The position numbers and the translations under genes are program-made. Below are positions 14,698 to 23,734 of a DNA stretch of 64,000 nucleotides, in pieces (position 1 is the first letter of the stretch; each line of letters begins with the position of its first letter). A model generated the notes under the pieces. It had not been told where the DNA came from. It did no database searches and saw only the letters and a program-made list of their open reading frames with translations. Source of the DNA: Betaproteobacteria bacterium (GTDB lineage Bacteria > Pseudomonadota > Gammaproteobacteria > Burkholderiales > Burkholderiaceae_C). The DNA is taken from the NCBI GenBank assembly GCA_025358155.1, contig JANYKR010000151.1, positions 1 through 64,000 on the forward strand, written 5' to 3'.

Positions 14698-14752
14698 GCC
14701 CAGTCCTTCGGTAGCCGCACGGCGCCTTCCGGCGCCTTGCGCGCGACCTCAG
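14698..14752. repeat. 55-bp direct repeat, copy 2, overlapping the dnaB stop
   Basis: Identical to copy 1. It includes the dnaB stop codon (complement of tca at 14749-14751) plus one further base of the gene, so the other copy looks like a duplicated dnaB 3' flank. The internal ggcgcc inverted repeat may form a 3' hairpin on the dnaB transcript, although no T-run follows. Confidence 0.95.
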
Positions 14753-16167
14753 TATTCACCGCTGCCGGAGCTGCCGGGGGCCAGGTTGTCGAACTTGGTC
14801 AGCGGCTTGAGGAAGGTCAGCTTGGACACGCCGGTGGGACCATTGCGCTGCTTGGCGATGATGATCTCGGCAATGCCTGGCTCTTTGCTGTCCTTGTTGT
14901 AGTAGTCGTCGCGGTAGATGAACATGATCACGTCGGCGTCTTGCTCGATGGCGCCCGATTCGCGCAGGTCACTCATCATCGGCCGCTTGTCGGTGCGGGT
15001 CTCCACCGAGCGGTTGAGCTGCGACAGCGCAATCACCGGGCACTGCAGCTCTTTGGCCAGGGCCTTGAGGCCGCGCGAGATCTCGCTGATCTCGGTGGCG
15101 CGGTTTTCGCCGTCGCTTTTGCCGGTGCCGCTCATCAGCTGCAGGTAATCGACCACGATCAGGCCCAGCGTGCCGCCAAACTGCCGCGCCATGCGGCGCG
15201 AGCGGGCCCGCAACTCGGCCGGGTTGAGCGCCGGGCTCTCGTCGATGTAGAGCGGTGCCTTGCCCAGGCGCTCAGCCGCCTCGGTGAGCCGGGTCCATTC
15301 GTCATCACGCAGCTTGCCGGTGCGCAGGCCGGATTGGTCGATGCGGCCCAGCGAGCCGATCATGCGAAGCGCCAGTTGCGAGGCGCCCATTTCCATCGAA
15401 AACACCAGCACCGGCAGCTCTTCATTGACCGCCACCGCCTCGGCGATGTTGATCGCCAAAGCAGTCTTGCCCATCGACGGCCGTGCGGCCAGGATGATCA
15501 GGTCGCCTTTTTGCAGGCCGGCGGTCATGCGGTCGAGATCGAAGAAGCCGGTGCGCACGCCGGTCACCTCCTCGGCGCCGTTTTCGGCCAGCTCGGTGAT
15601 GCGGTCGATCAGCTGTATCGTCAGCTTGTCCACACCGATGAAGCCCTGTTTGTTGCGCGAACCCTCCTCGCCGATCTTGAAGATCTTGCCCTCGGCCTCG
15701 TCCAGGATTTGCGAGACCTGGCGGCCCTGCGGGTTGAAGGCGTTGGTGGCGATCTCGTCAGACGCCGAGATCAGTTTGCGCAAGATTGCACGTTCGCGCA
15801 CGATCTCGGCATAGCGCCGCAAGTTGGCCGCACTTGGCACACTTTGCGCCAAAGCGTTGAGGTAGGCCAGGCCGCCGCAGGCCTCGGCCTTGCCGGCGCT
15901 CTGCAGTTGTTCGAACACCGTGATCACGTCGGCTGGCTTGCTGCCGTTGATCAGCGCGGCAATCACGGTAAAGATCTCGCGGTGCTCGTAGCGGTAGAAG
16001 TCGCCCTCGCTGACGGCATCGCCGGCCCGGTCCCAGGCCATGTTGTCGATCAGCAGGCCACCCAGCACACTCTGCTCGGCCTCGACCGAATGCGGTGGCA
16101 CCCGCAGGCGGGAGACCTCGTCGTCAGGCGTCGAGCTGGGTGCGGCAGATCTGAAAACAGCGGACAT
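14749..16167 (-). CDS. dnaB: Replicative DNA helicase DnaB
   Basis: DnaB is the hexameric 5'-3' helicase that unwinds DNA at the replication fork and recruits primase. The 472-residue length matches the family. The N-terminal domain begins near VPPHSVEAEQSVLGGLL; the RecA-like motor carries the Walker A motif ARPSMGKTAL near residue 225, Walker B-like LIVVDYLQLM and the helicase stretch LSQLNRSVETR. No intein or insertion is visible. It follows the rpsF-priB-rpsR-rplI cluster in the same direction, with a strong terminator in between, so it probably has its own promoter. Its stop codon lies inside the 55-bp direct repeat. Confidence 0.98.
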   Translation of the reverse strand: MSAVFRSAAPSSTPDDEVSRLRVPPHSVEAEQSVLGGLLIDNMAWDRAGDAVSEGDFYRYEHREIFTVIAALINGSKPADVITVFEQLQSAGKAEACGGLAYLNALAQSVPSAANLRRYAEIVRERAILRKLISASDEIATNAFNPQGRQVSQILDEAEGKIFKIGEEGSRNKQGFIGVDKLTIQLIDRITELAENGAEEVTGVRTGFFDLDRMTAGLQKGDLIILAARPSMGKTALAINIAEAVAVNEELPVLVFSMEMGASQLALRMIGSLGRIDQSGLRTGKLRDDEWTRLTEAAERLGKAPLYIDESPALNPAELRARSRRMARQFGGTLGLIVVDYLQLMSGTGKSDGENRATEISEISRGLKALAKELQCPVIALSQLNRSVETRTDKRPMMSDLRESGAIEQDADVIMFIYRDDYYNKDSKEPGIAEIIIAKQRNGPTGVSKLTFLKPLTKFDNLAPGSSGSGEY

Positions 16168-16201
16168 CGGGAGAGGGTCTCAACAAGGCAGGTGACCTGG
16201 A

Positions 16202-16207
16202 ATCATA
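16202..16207 (-). promoter_or_regulatory. Candidate -10 element for dnaB
   Basis: On the minus strand this reads TATGAT, five of six matches to the consensus, about 35 bases upstream of the dnaB ATG and downstream of the rplI terminator. No good -35 hexamer stands at 16-18 bases, so the call is tentative. Confidence 0.3.
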
Positions 16208-16312
16208 CGGTCCAGGGCGCCATCGGCCTGTGGGCAAGTCTGTGGAAATTCGGGGGAAATCCGGCGTGATCCTGAGGACAAGTACCAGCGCAGGTAGTGC
16301 CGAGCCGGGCAC

Positions 16313-16339
16313 AAAAAAAGCGGCCGAAGCCGCTTTTTT
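16313..16339 (-). terminator. Intrinsic terminator after rplI
   Basis: GCGGC-cgaa-GCCGC flanked by an A-run on one side and a T-run on the other gives an 11-bp stem with a tetraloop and a U-tract in either direction. It lies about 28 bases after the rplI stop and separates the ribosomal-protein operon from dnaB. Confidence 0.88.
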
Positions 16340-16367
16340 GGGGTAGCGCCGGAGCGCCGGGCCGAGA

Positions 16368-16820
16368 TCAGGCCACTTCAGGCACAACCTTGACGGTGAT
16401 GTCAACCACCACATCGGTGTGGGTGGCCACCGAGACCGGGTGCTCGCCCACGGTCTTGAGCGGGCCGGTCGGCAGGCGGACCTGCGACTTGGCCACCTCG
16501 AAGCCCAATTTCTTGAGGCCTTCGGCGATGTCGGCGTTGGTGACCGAGCCAAACAGCCGGCCGTCCACACCCGCTTTTTGGGCGATGGTGACGAGCTTGC
16601 CGTTGAGCTTCTCGCCCACGCCCTGGGCAGCGACGAGCTTGTCGTTGGCGATCTTTTCAAGATCGGCGCGACGGCCTTCAAACTCTTTGATCGCCGATTC
16701 GGTGGCGCGGCGGGCTTGCTTGGTGGGGATCAGAAAATTGCGGGCGTAACCCGCCTTGACGCTGACCACATCACCCAGGTTGCCCAGGTTCGAGACTTTT
16801 TCGAGCAGGATGATTTGCAT
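16368..16820 (-). CDS. rplI: 50S ribosomal protein L9
   Basis: L9 binds 23S rRNA near the base of the L1 stalk and helps maintain reading frame. The 150-residue product opens with the signature [19 protein letters not shown] and [11 protein letters not shown], followed by the long connecting helix and the C-terminal rRNA-binding domain, in the usual length. It is last in the rpsF-priB-rpsR-rplI operon, 11 bases after rpsR, and is followed by a strong terminator. Confidence 0.98.
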   Translation of the reverse strand: MQIILLEKVSNLGNLGDVVSVKAGYARNFLIPTKQARRATESAIKEFEGRRADLEKIANDKLVAAQGVGEKLNGKLVTIAQKAGVDGRLFGSVTNADIAEGLKKLGFEVAKSQVRLPTGPLKTVGEHPVSVATHTDVVVDITVKVVPEVA

Positions 16821-16831
16821 GAAAAGGCTCC

Positions 16832-17122
16832 TCAGACGCGGTGCTGGTCGCTGTAGGGCACCAGCGCCAGGAAGCGCGCACGCTTGATGGCGGTGGTGAG
16901 CTGGCGCTGGTAGAAAGCGCGCGTGCCAGTCAGGCGGGCCGGCGTGATCTTGCCGGTCTCGCCGATGAAATCACGCAGCACGTCCACATCCTTGTAGTCG
17001 ATTTCGACCACGTTGGCGACGGTGAAGCGGCAGAAACGCTTGCGCTTGAACAGCAGCGATTGCGTGTTGCGCTTGGGCTTGCGGTCTTTGGAAAACTTAC
17101 CTTTACCTCTGGGCGGTGGCAT
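16832..17122 (-). CDS. rpsR: 30S ribosomal protein S18
   Basis: S18 pairs with S6 on the platform of the small subunit. The sequence [10 protein letters not shown], then [32 protein letters not shown], is diagnostic. The ORF track opens at a TTG at 17134, but that TTG is part of the Shine-Dalgarno stretch (TTGAGGTTCACC); the ATG at 17122 ([10 protein letters not shown]) lies at correct spacing after GAGG and gives 96 residues. It sits between priB and rplI, the usual order. Confidence 0.96.
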   Translation of the reverse strand: MPPPRGKGKFSKDRKPKRNTQSLLFKRKRFCRFTVANVVEIDYKDVDVLRDFIGETGKITPARLTGTRAFYQRQLTTAIKRARFLALVPYSDQHRV

Positions 17123-17171
17123 GGTGAACCTCAATCTTTAAGTGGGTGCCAAAACAAGCTGTCTCGGCCAA

Positions 17172-17498
17172 TCAATCGGATGTCGTTGGGAGCGCGGCGG
17201 CAGTGGCAAGCGCGCCAGGGGTCAGCTCGGTGATATGAAAAAACATGCCGCGTGCGTTGCGCCCCGAGGCCAGGAAGCCGGCAAACAAGCCGCTTTGTCC
17301 CAGCCTCAAGGCGCCCAGTGGCCGTGCGATCGCCCCGATGGCCAGCGCCCGGATCTCCAGCGAGACCTTGCGTGGCTGCCCGTCTTCCGTGAGCACCGAC
17401 TCGTGTTGCAGTCGGCAGTCGATGGCCGCAAGACCGGCGGGGGTGTAGCGCACGGCGCCACGTTCAAGCAGTTGCGCCGACAGAACCAGGCGGTTCAG
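17172..17498 (-). CDS. priB: Primosomal replication protein N (PriB), non-canonical start
   Basis: PriB is a small single-stranded-DNA-binding OB-fold protein of the PriA replication-restart system. The ORF track begins at a GTG at 17453 and so lacks the first beta strand. The same frame upstream encodes LNRLVLSAQLLERGA, which matches the usual PriB N-terminus, but no ATG, GTG or TTG occurs in frame between rpsF and that GTG. Candidate starts are a CTG at 17498 (108 residues, used here) and an ATT at 17537 overlapping the rpsF stop as TGATT, with GAGG about 11 bases upstream. Position between rpsF and rpsR supports the assignment. Confidence 0.8.
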   Translation of the reverse strand: MNRLVLSAQLLERGAVRYTPAGLAAIDCRLQHESVLTEDGQPRKVSLEIRALAIGAIARPLGALRLGQSGLFAGFLASGRNARGMFFHITELTPGALATAAALPTTSD

Positions 17499-17536
17499 CG
17501 GCGCGTCAGCTTCAGGCGCTGCAGCAGTTTCTTCAA

Positions 17537-17905
17537 TCAGGCGCTGGCCTCGGTCTGGTGCGAAGTCTTGCGGCTTTCTTCCCGCTCGACCGCCTTCATC
17601 ATGATCGACGGGGTGGTCTCGGCCTTGGCCTTGGACACCGTCAGATGCCGCAGTACGGCGTCATTGAACTTGAAGCCGGTTTCGATTTCAGCCAGGCATT
17701 CCTTGCTGCATTCGATGTTCAGACACACGTAATGAGCCTTGGCCAGCTTCTGGATCTGGTAGGCCAGGGCGCGGCGGCCCCAGTCCTCGACCCGGTGCAC
17801 CTTGCCCTCAGAGGCGGTGACGGTGGTTTTGATGCGCTCCAGCATGGCTGGAACCTGTTCGCTCTGATCCGGATGGATCAACAGCACGATCTCGTAATGA
17901 CGCAT
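17537..17905 (-). CDS. rpsF: 30S ribosomal protein S6
   Basis: S6 binds 16S rRNA together with S18. The product of 122 residues starts [19 protein letters not shown] and contains the conserved [18 protein letters not shown]. The 482-residue ORF in the track is a read-through of an open frame across the upstream symporter gene; the true ATG at 17905 follows AAGGAG at ideal spacing. The C-terminal tail after residue 95 is charged and variable, as in other betaproteobacteria. It is first in the rpsF-priB-rpsR-rplI operon and is preceded by a structured leader. Confidence 0.97.
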   Translation of the reverse strand: MRHYEIVLLIHPDQSEQVPAMLERIKTTVTASEGKVHRVEDWGRRALAYQIQKLAKAHYVCLNIECSKECLAEIETGFKFNDAVLRHLTVSKAKAETTPSIMMKAVEREESRKTSHQTEASA

Positions 17906-18018
17906 GGACACTCCTTGTGGATTCCGCTTTGCGGAAGCTGCCCGACGGCGTCGCCGGAGAATTTCTTGCCGGAACCTACCGGCAGGTGATCTACAGCATC
18001 GGTGCAGCAAAGGTAAAC
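17906..18018 (-). promoter_or_regulatory. Structured rpsF leader, candidate S6:S18 autoregulatory site
   Basis: About 110 bases separate the candidate -10 from the rpsF ATG. The transcript could form a TGCCGG-6-CCGGCA hairpin (17967-17984) and a TTCCGC-3-GCGGAA hairpin (17922-17936) just before the Shine-Dalgarno AAGGAG. In many bacteria the S6:S18 complex represses its own operon by binding a CCG-containing structure in this leader; whether this one matches that fold needs covariance analysis. Confidence 0.35.
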
Positions 18019-18023
18019 CGACG

Positions 18024-18029
18024 ATTATA
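18024..18029 (-). promoter_or_regulatory. Candidate -10 element for the rpsF operon
   Basis: On the minus strand this is a perfect TATAAT, overlapping the TAA stop codon of the upstream symporter gene and about 120 bases before the rpsF ATG. The 17 bases upstream are very GC-rich and no good -35 hexamer is visible. Confidence 0.42.
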
Positions 18030-20190
18030 GCGCGGACGGCGGCCCGGAGCGGTGGTGACTGCCAGGCACCGGGCCGGGCCGGCGCAAACGGTCCACCAGC
18101 GCCAGTTCGGCCTCGCCCGGCGGCGGCGTCAGCCAACTCACCAGCACCAGCACGGCACATCCGATCGGCACACCAAACACCCCGGCGGCCACCGGGTCGA
18201 TGCCCCACCAGCGGTGGTCCAGCGTGGCCTCGCCCAGGTTGAACCAGGCCCGGGTGCTGGTCAGGTTGCTGGCCATGTACCCCAGGCACACTCCCGCACC
18301 GGCCAGCATGCCGGCGACTGCGCCATGGCGGTTGGCGCGGCGCCAGAAGATGCCGATCACCAGCGCCGGGAAAAACGTTGCCGCCGCCAGCGAAAAAGCC
18401 GCCGTCACAAACGGCAGGATGTCGGCCAGGCGCAGCGACGCCACCCAGGCCGCCAGCACGGCTGTGAGCAGCACCATCATCTTGCTCAGCATCACCCGCT
18501 TGATGGCCGAGGCGCTGGGCCGGAATACCCGGAAGATGAAGTCGTGCGACAGCGCATTCGAGATCGTCAGCAGCAGGCCGTCGGCGGTCGACAGCGCCGC
18601 CGCCAGACCGCCCGCCGCCACCAGGTAGGTGACCACCGCCGGCAGCCCGCCCAGCTCGGGAGCGGCCAGCACGATCATGTCGGCGCCCAGGCGCAACTCG
18701 GCAAACTGCAGGTAGCCGTCGCCGTTGATGTCTTGCACCGAGACCAATGACGCGTCGAGCTTGCTCCAGCGCCGGATCCAGTCGGGCAGGCTGCCAAACG
18801 AGGTGCCCACCAGCTCGGTGAAGACCTGGTACTTGACCATTACCGCCAGTGCCGGCGCGCTGACGTAGAGCAGCACGATGAACAGCAGCGACCAGCCGAC
18901 CGAACTGCGCGCCGCCGCCACGGTGGTGGTGGTGTAGTAGCGGGTCAGCACATGTGGCATCGCTGCCGTGCCCAGCATCAGGCACAACACCAGCGCCAGA
19001 AAGTTGGCGCGGGCTGGGCCGGCGCCACCGTCGCCGCCGCCCTTGCTGCCCGTGCCCGTATCGCTGGAGCCCGCCCCGGCCTGAGTCTCGTTGCCGGCGT
19101 TTGGCGCCAAACTGGCCAAGGGTTGGGCCTGGGCACGCGCCTGCTCCTGGTCACGCTGGTAGCCGGCGCGCGCTTCGGCCTCGCTGCGCGGCATGCGCTC
19201 GAGCCGGCGCTCGGCCTGCTGGATGCGCGCCAGCGGGGCATTGTCGGCGCGCATCTGGGCGATCTCGCGCGCCAGGGATTCAGCGTCGCTGGCCATCGCG
19301 GCCGGCACGTCACGCAGCTTGCGCTGGGCATCGTCGGCGCGCTCGGTCAGCAAACGCCGCACTTCCAGCTCGGCCGGGTCCGCGAGCAGCTGGGCCTCAC
19401 GCTGGGCCACCACGGCCAACTGCTCGCTGTAGGTGAATACCGGCAGCCAGGACCCGGTCTGGTGCAGGCTGAGCCACATCACCGGCACCGTGTAGGCGAT
19501 GATCAGCACGATGTACTGGGCCACCTGGGTCCAGGTGACGGCCCGCATGCCGCCCAAAAACGAGCACACCAGTACGCCGCCCAGGCCGACGAAGATGCCG
19601 ATCTCGAAGCTGAAGCCGGTCAGGTGCGAGGTCACCAGCCCCACGCCGTAGACTTGCACCACGACGTAGACGAACGACACCAGCACGGTGGCGGCCACGC
19701 CGATCATGCGGGGCGCTCGCCCGCCGTAGCGGGCGCCTAAAAAGTCAGGGATGGTGAACTGGCCAAAACGCCGCAGGTAAGGTGCCAGCAGCACCGCCAC
19801 CAGGCAGTAGCCCCCGGTCCAGCCGAGCACATAGGCCAGGCCGTCAAAGCCCTGCAGGTAGAGCACACCCGCCGTGCCGATGAACGAGGCCGCCGACATC
19901 CAATCAGCCGCTGTGGCCATGCCGTTGTAGATAGCCGGCACCCGCCGGCCGGCAACGTAGTACTCGAGCTCGTCGGTGGTGCGGCTCATCAGCCCGATGC
20001 CGGCGTACACCAACACGGTGGCGATCAAGAAACTGCCGCCAATCCAGCTGCGCGGCCAGCCACTGCGCTCGAGCAGCGCCAACGCAACGATGAACAGCAC
20101 CACACCCAGCGTGAACAAGGCGTAGCGCCGATGCAGACGCATCGCAAACCGCCGTGAGACCTCGGCGCTGCGGGGTGACTGGCTGAACAT
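18025..20190 (-). CDS. Sodium:solute symporter, ActP/VC_2705-like
   Basis: A multi-pass inner-membrane transporter of the SSS family, which couples sodium entry to uptake of small organic acids such as acetate. The early helices ([33 protein letters not shown]) and late helices ([20 protein letters not shown]) are typical. At about 720 residues it is longer than ActP because of a charged, coiled-coil-like insert near residues 257-390 ending in a Gly/Ser-rich stretch, followed by an EF-hand-like loop [13 protein letters not shown] recall similar inserts in betaproteobacterial relatives. The ATG at 20190 is chosen over TTG 20196. It begins about 12 bases after the ppsA stop, so the two are probably co-transcribed. 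Confidence 0.88.
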   Translation of the reverse strand: MFSQSPRSAEVSRRFAMRLHRRYALFTLGVVLFIVALALLERSGWPRSWIGGSFLIATVLVYAGIGLMSRTTDELEYYVAGRRVPAIYNGMATAADWMSAASFIGTAGVLYLQGFDGLAYVLGWTGGYCLVAVLLAPYLRRFGQFTIPDFLGARYGGRAPRMIGVAATVLVSFVYVVVQVYGVGLVTSHLTGFSFEIGIFVGLGGVLVCSFLGGMRAVTWTQVAQYIVLIIAYTVPVMWLSLHQTGSWLPVFTYSEQLAVVAQREAQLLADPAELEVRRLLTERADDAQRKLRDVPAAMASDAESLAREIAQMRADNAPLARIQQAERRLERMPRSEAEARAGYQRDQEQARAQAQPLASLAPNAGNETQAGAGSSDTGTGSKGGGDGGAGPARANFLALVLCLMLGTAAMPHVLTRYYTTTTVAAARSSVGWSLLFIVLLYVSAPALAVMVKYQVFTELVGTSFGSLPDWIRRWSKLDASLVSVQDINGDGYLQFAELRLGADMIVLAAPELGGLPAVVTYLVAAGGLAAALSTADGLLLTISNALSHDFIFRVFRPSASAIKRVMLSKMMVLLTAVLAAWVASLRLADILPFVTAAFSLAAATFFPALVIGIFWRRANRHGAVAGMLAGAGVCLGYMASNLTSTRAWFNLGEATLDHRWWGIDPVAAGVFGVPIGCAVLVLVSWLTPPPGEAELALVDRLRRPGPVPGSHHRSGPPSAL

Positions 20191-20202
20191 GGCCAAGTGG
20201 CG

Positions 20203-22614
20203 TCAGCGGGTTGCCAGCCGCATCCAGGTTTCGACCACCGAGTCCGGGTTGAGCGAGATCGAGACGATGCCCTCGTCGGCCAGCCAGTCGGCAAAGTCGG
20301 GATGGTCGCTGGGGCCCTGGCCGCAGATGCCGATGTACTTGCCGGTGGCACGGCAGGCTGCGATGGCGCGGCTGATCAGGGCCTTGACAGCAGGGTCACG
20401 CTCGTCGAAATCGGCCGCCAGCAGCGGCATGCCCGAATCGCGGTCGAGCCCGAGCGTGAGCTGCGTCAGGTCGTTGGAGCCGATCGACATGCCGTCAAAA
20501 TGCGCCAGGAACTGGTCGGCCAGGATCGCGTTGCTGGGCACCTCGCACATCATGATCAGGCGCAGGCCGTTTTGCCCACGCGCCAGGCCACGGTCGGCCA
20601 GCAGTTGCGCCACCCGCTCGGCCTGGCGTACGGTCCGAACAAACGGCACCATGATCTCGACGTTGGACAGGCCCATGTCGTTGCGTACCCGTTTCAGCGC
20701 CTCGCACTCCATCGCAAACGCATCGGCAAACTCGCCGCTGATGTAGCGCGAGGCGCCCCGGAAGCCCAGCATCGGGTTTTCTTCGTCCGGCTCGTAGCGT
20801 GAGCCGCCGATCAGCTTCTTGTACTCGTTGGACTTGAAGTCCGACAGCCGCACGATCACCGGCTTGGGCCAGAAGGCGGCGGCGATTGTTGCGATGCCCT
20901 CGACCAGCTTGTCGACGTAAAACGCACGCGGCGAGGCGTGGCCCCGGGCCACCGACTCGACCGCCTTTTTCAGGTCGGGGTCGATGTTGGGATAGTCGAG
21001 GATCGCCTTCGGGTGCACCCCGATGTTGGTGTTGATGATGAACTCCAGCCGCGCCAGGCCGACGCCGGAGTTGGGTATCTGCGCAAAATCAAACGCCAGC
21101 GACGGGTTGCCCACATTCATCATGATCTTGATCGGGCAGTACGGCAGCTCACCGCGCTTGACCTCGGTGACCTCGGTCTCGAGCAGGCCGTCGTAGACCA
21201 CGCCGGTGTCGCCCTCGCTGCAGACCACGGTGACCAGCTGGCCGTCGGTCAGCTGCTCGGTGGCGTCACCACAGCCCACCACGGCCGGGATGCCCAACTC
21301 ACGCGCGATGATCGCAGCATGGCAGGTGCGCCCGCCTCGGTTGGTGACGATGGCCGAGGCGCGTTTCATCACCGGCTCCCAGTTCGGGTCGGTCATGTCG
21401 GTGACCAGCACGTCGCCAGGCTGCACCCGGTCCATCTCGCTGATTTGCGAGACCAGCCGCACCGGACCGGTGCCGATCTTCTGGCCAATCGCGCGGCCCT
21501 CCACCAATGCCGCGCTCCTGCGTGTTGGCCCGCCCTTGAGCTTGAAGCGTTGCTCGACCTGGCCGACGGCCTGGCTTTTGACCGTCTCGGGCCGAGCCTG
21601 CAGGATGTAGAGCTTGCCGTCCTCGCCGTCCTTGCCCCACTCGATGTCCATCGCCCGGCCGTAGTGCTGCTCGATGATCAGCGCGTACTGGGCCAGCTCG
21701 GTGACGTCGGCATCGGTCAGCGAATAGCGGTTGCGCTGCTCGGGCGGGGTTTCGACGGTGCGCACCAACCGGCCGGTGGCCTGGCGCTCTTCGGTCGAGC
21801 TGAACTCCATGCGGATCAGCTTGCTGCCCAGGTTGCGCCGGATCACCGCCAACTTGCCGGCCTTGAGCGCGGGCTTGTGCACATAAAACTCATCCGGGTT
21901 GACGGCGCCCTGCACCACCGTCTCGCCCAGGCCGTAACTGGAGGTGATGAACACCACGTCCTCGAAGCCCGACTCGGTGTCGATCGTGAAGATCACCCCG
22001 GCCGCGCCCAGGTCCGAGCGCACCATGCGCTGCACACCGGCCGACAAGGCCACATCGGCATGGGCAAAGCCCTTGTGCACCCGGTAGCTGATGGCGCGGT
22101 CGTTGTAGAGCGAAGCAAACACCTCCTTCATCTTGTGCAGCACATCGTCGATGCCGTGCACGTTGAGAAAGGTCTCCTGCTGGCCGGCAAACGAGGCGTC
22201 GGGCAGGTCCTCGGCGGTGGCCGACGAGCGCACTGCAAAGCTGGCGCCGGGATGGTCGGCTGTCAGCGCGGCAAACGAGGCCCGCACCGCAGCCTCAAAG
22301 TCGGGCGGAAACGGCGCGTCGATCACCCATTGACGGATCTCGGCGCCAGCCACGGCCAGCGCGTTGACGTCGTCGGTGTCGAGCGCAGCCAGGCGGGCAA
22401 AGATCCTGTCGGTCAGACCGCCATAGGCCAGAAATTGCCGAAACGCCAGCGCGGTGGTGGCAAAACCGCCCGGCACCCGCACGCCGGAAGCGGCAAGCTG
22501 GCTGATCATCTCGCCGAGGCTGGCGTTTTTGCCGCCAACCACCTCGACGTCGGTCATTCTCAGGTGCTCAAACGGGATCGCCAGGGCGGTGGCCGCCAGG
22601 AGGGTCGATGACAT
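20203..22614 (-). CDS. ppsA: Phosphoenolpyruvate synthase
   Basis: PpsA converts pyruvate and ATP to phosphoenolpyruvate, AMP and phosphate for gluconeogenesis. The 803-residue product has the ATP-grasp domain ([32 protein letters not shown]), the phosphohistidine domain with [13 protein letters not shown] near residue 430, and the PEP-binding barrel ([32 protein letters not shown]), all intact. It is divergent from ppsR, which encodes its regulator, across 240 bases. The downstream symporter may feed in acetate or other C2-C4 acids, consistent with growth on organic acids (inference). Confidence 0.98.
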   Translation of the reverse strand: MSSTLLAATALAIPFEHLRMTDVEVVGGKNASLGEMISQLAASGVRVPGGFATTALAFRQFLAYGGLTDRIFARLAALDTDDVNALAVAGAEIRQWVIDAPFPPDFEAAVRASFAALTADHPGASFAVRSSATAEDLPDASFAGQQETFLNVHGIDDVLHKMKEVFASLYNDRAISYRVHKGFAHADVALSAGVQRMVRSDLGAAGVIFTIDTESGFEDVVFITSSYGLGETVVQGAVNPDEFYVHKPALKAGKLAVIRRNLGSKLIRMEFSSTEERQATGRLVRTVETPPEQRNRYSLTDADVTELAQYALIIEQHYGRAMDIEWGKDGEDGKLYILQARPETVKSQAVGQVEQRFKLKGGPTRRSAALVEGRAIGQKIGTGPVRLVSQISEMDRVQPGDVLVTDMTDPNWEPVMKRASAIVTNRGGRTCHAAIIARELGIPAVVGCGDATEQLTDGQLVTVVCSEGDTGVVYDGLLETEVTEVKRGELPYCPIKIMMNVGNPSLAFDFAQIPNSGVGLARLEFIINTNIGVHPKAILDYPNIDPDLKKAVESVARGHASPRAFYVDKLVEGIATIAAAFWPKPVIVRLSDFKSNEYKKLIGGSRYEPDEENPMLGFRGASRYISGEFADAFAMECEALKRVRNDMGLSNVEIMVPFVRTVRQAERVAQLLADRGLARGQNGLRLIMMCEVPSNAILADQFLAHFDGMSIGSNDLTQLTLGLDRDSGMPLLAADFDERDPAVKALISRAIAACRATGKYIGICGQGPSDHPDFADWLADEGIVSISLNPDSVVETWMRLATR

Positions 22615-22701
22615 GGAAAAGCTCCGGTAGGGTGGGGAATCGGTGCTGCCGGGCGCGCGGTGGCCCAGACGCGGCGCCTCCCGGGCTCATCCGCTCGTGC
22701 G

Positions 22702-22715
22702 CTTGACTCATCAAG
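22702..22715. promoter_or_regulatory. Inverted repeat in the ppsA-ppsR intergenic region
   Basis: CTTGA-ctca-TCAAG is a short inverted repeat in the 240-base divergent region between ppsA and ppsR, a plausible regulator site for both genes. A TATGAT at 22806-22811 could be a -10 for ppsR. No consensus operator is recognised. Confidence 0.25.
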
Positions 22716-22854
22716 TGGGCTGCAGGAGGGGGCCATCGGGTGGGGACGTGGGGCGGCGGCGCATCTGGTCGGTGTGCTGGTGCGGGATTCTACGGATGAT
22801 GCCCCTATGATTCCTGGCCCTGCACCCAACTTCGTGCCGCAAACGGACCTTCAA

Positions 22855-23679
22855 ATGCCCAACCGCAGCGTGTTCTTTGTTTCGGACGGCACCGGTATCA
22901 CGGCCGAGACCTTTGGCAACTCGATCCTGGCGCAGTTTTCAGCCAAGCCGCGCCATGTGCGTCGGCCCTTCATCGACACGGTCGAAAAAGCGCTGGTGGT
23001 GGTGCGAGAGATCAACCAAGTGGCCGACGCCGAGGGCCGCAAGCCGATCGTCTTCATCACCCTGGTCAACGACGATGTGCGACACATCCTGACCAGTGCT
23101 GACTGCCGCGGGCTGGTGCTCGACATGTTCAAGGCCTTTGTCGAGCCGCTGGAGATCGAGTTTGCGGTCAAGAGCAACCACCGGGTCGGCCGGTTCTCGG
23201 ACGCGGCCAAGAGCAGCGAGTACAACGAGCGCATCGAGGCGATCAATTTTTCACTCGCGCATGACGATGGGCAGTCGGCCCGCAACCTCGCCAGCGCCGA
23301 TGTGATCCTGGTGGGCGTGAGCCGCAGTGGCAAGACCCCCACCTCGCTCTACCTGGCAATGCAGCACGGCATCAAGGCTGCCAACTACCCGCTGATCCCC
23401 GAGGATTTTGAGCGTCACAAGCTGCCCGCTTCGCTGGCGCCGTACATCGCCAAGTGTTTTGGCCTGACGATAGACCCGGTGCGGCTGGCCCAGATCCGCA
23501 ACGAGCGCCGGCCCGACAGCAAGTACGCCGCGCTCGAGAATTGCCGCTACGAGGTGCGCGAGGCCGAGGCGATGATGCGGCGCAGCGGCGTTGCCTGGCT
23601 CAGTTCCACCCACAAGTCGATCGAGGAGATCGCCACCACCATCCTGCGCGACATCCGGCCGGACCGGCTGATTTATTGA
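22855..23679 (+). CDS. ppsR: Phosphoenolpyruvate synthase regulatory protein (DUF299)
   Basis: PpsR is a bifunctional kinase/pyrophosphorylase that inactivates PEP synthase by ADP-dependent phosphorylation and reactivates it by phosphate-dependent dephosphorylation. The product opens MPNRSVFFVSDGTGITAETF and has the nucleotide-binding loop GVSRSGKTPTS and IRNERRPDSKYA, at the usual length (274 residues). The track ORF begins 65 codons earlier in intergenic DNA; the ATG at 22855 matches the family start. It is divergent from ppsA, the usual arrangement. Confidence 0.96.
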   Translation: MPNRSVFFVSDGTGITAETFGNSILAQFSAKPRHVRRPFIDTVEKALVVVREINQVADAEGRKPIVFITLVNDDVRHILTSADCRGLVLDMFKAFVEPLEIEFAVKSNHRVGRFSDAAKSSEYNERIEAINFSLAHDDGQSARNLASADVILVGVSRSGKTPTSLYLAMQHGIKAANYPLIPEDFERHKLPASLAPYIAKCFGLTIDPVRLAQIRNERRPDSKYAALENCRYEVREAEAMMRRSGVAWLSSTHKSIEEIATTILRDIRPDRLIY

Positions 23680-23734
23680 GCGCGCCAGGGCGTGAGCGTC
23701 CAGCTCGCGGGCCGCAGGCGGCGCAGCCGTCTTG

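Larger units (their letters stand above)
14392..14748. other. 357-base non-coding region upstream of the hybrid kinase
   Basis: No convincing gene lies here; the small ORFs in the track have no recognisable content. It holds the upstream region of the leftward hybrid kinase (including the palindrome at 14507-14520) and the region just downstream of leftward dnaB (including both copies of the 55-bp direct repeat). I see no clear -10/-35 pair. Confidence 0.7.

Noticed and set aside
14593-16269. 558-residue plus-strand ORF opposite dnaB
   Set aside because: Lies antisense to dnaB; no recognisable domain, His/Gln/Arg-rich shadow. Its N-terminal part is just translation of the 55-bp repeat.
17537-18985. 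482-residue extended form of rpsF
   Set aside because: The S6 start is clear at 17905 with AAGGAG; the upstream extension runs through the symporter gene in a different frame.
20938-22611. 557-residue plus-strand ORF opposite ppsA
   Set aside because: Antisense shadow of a highly conserved enzyme; no domain recognised.
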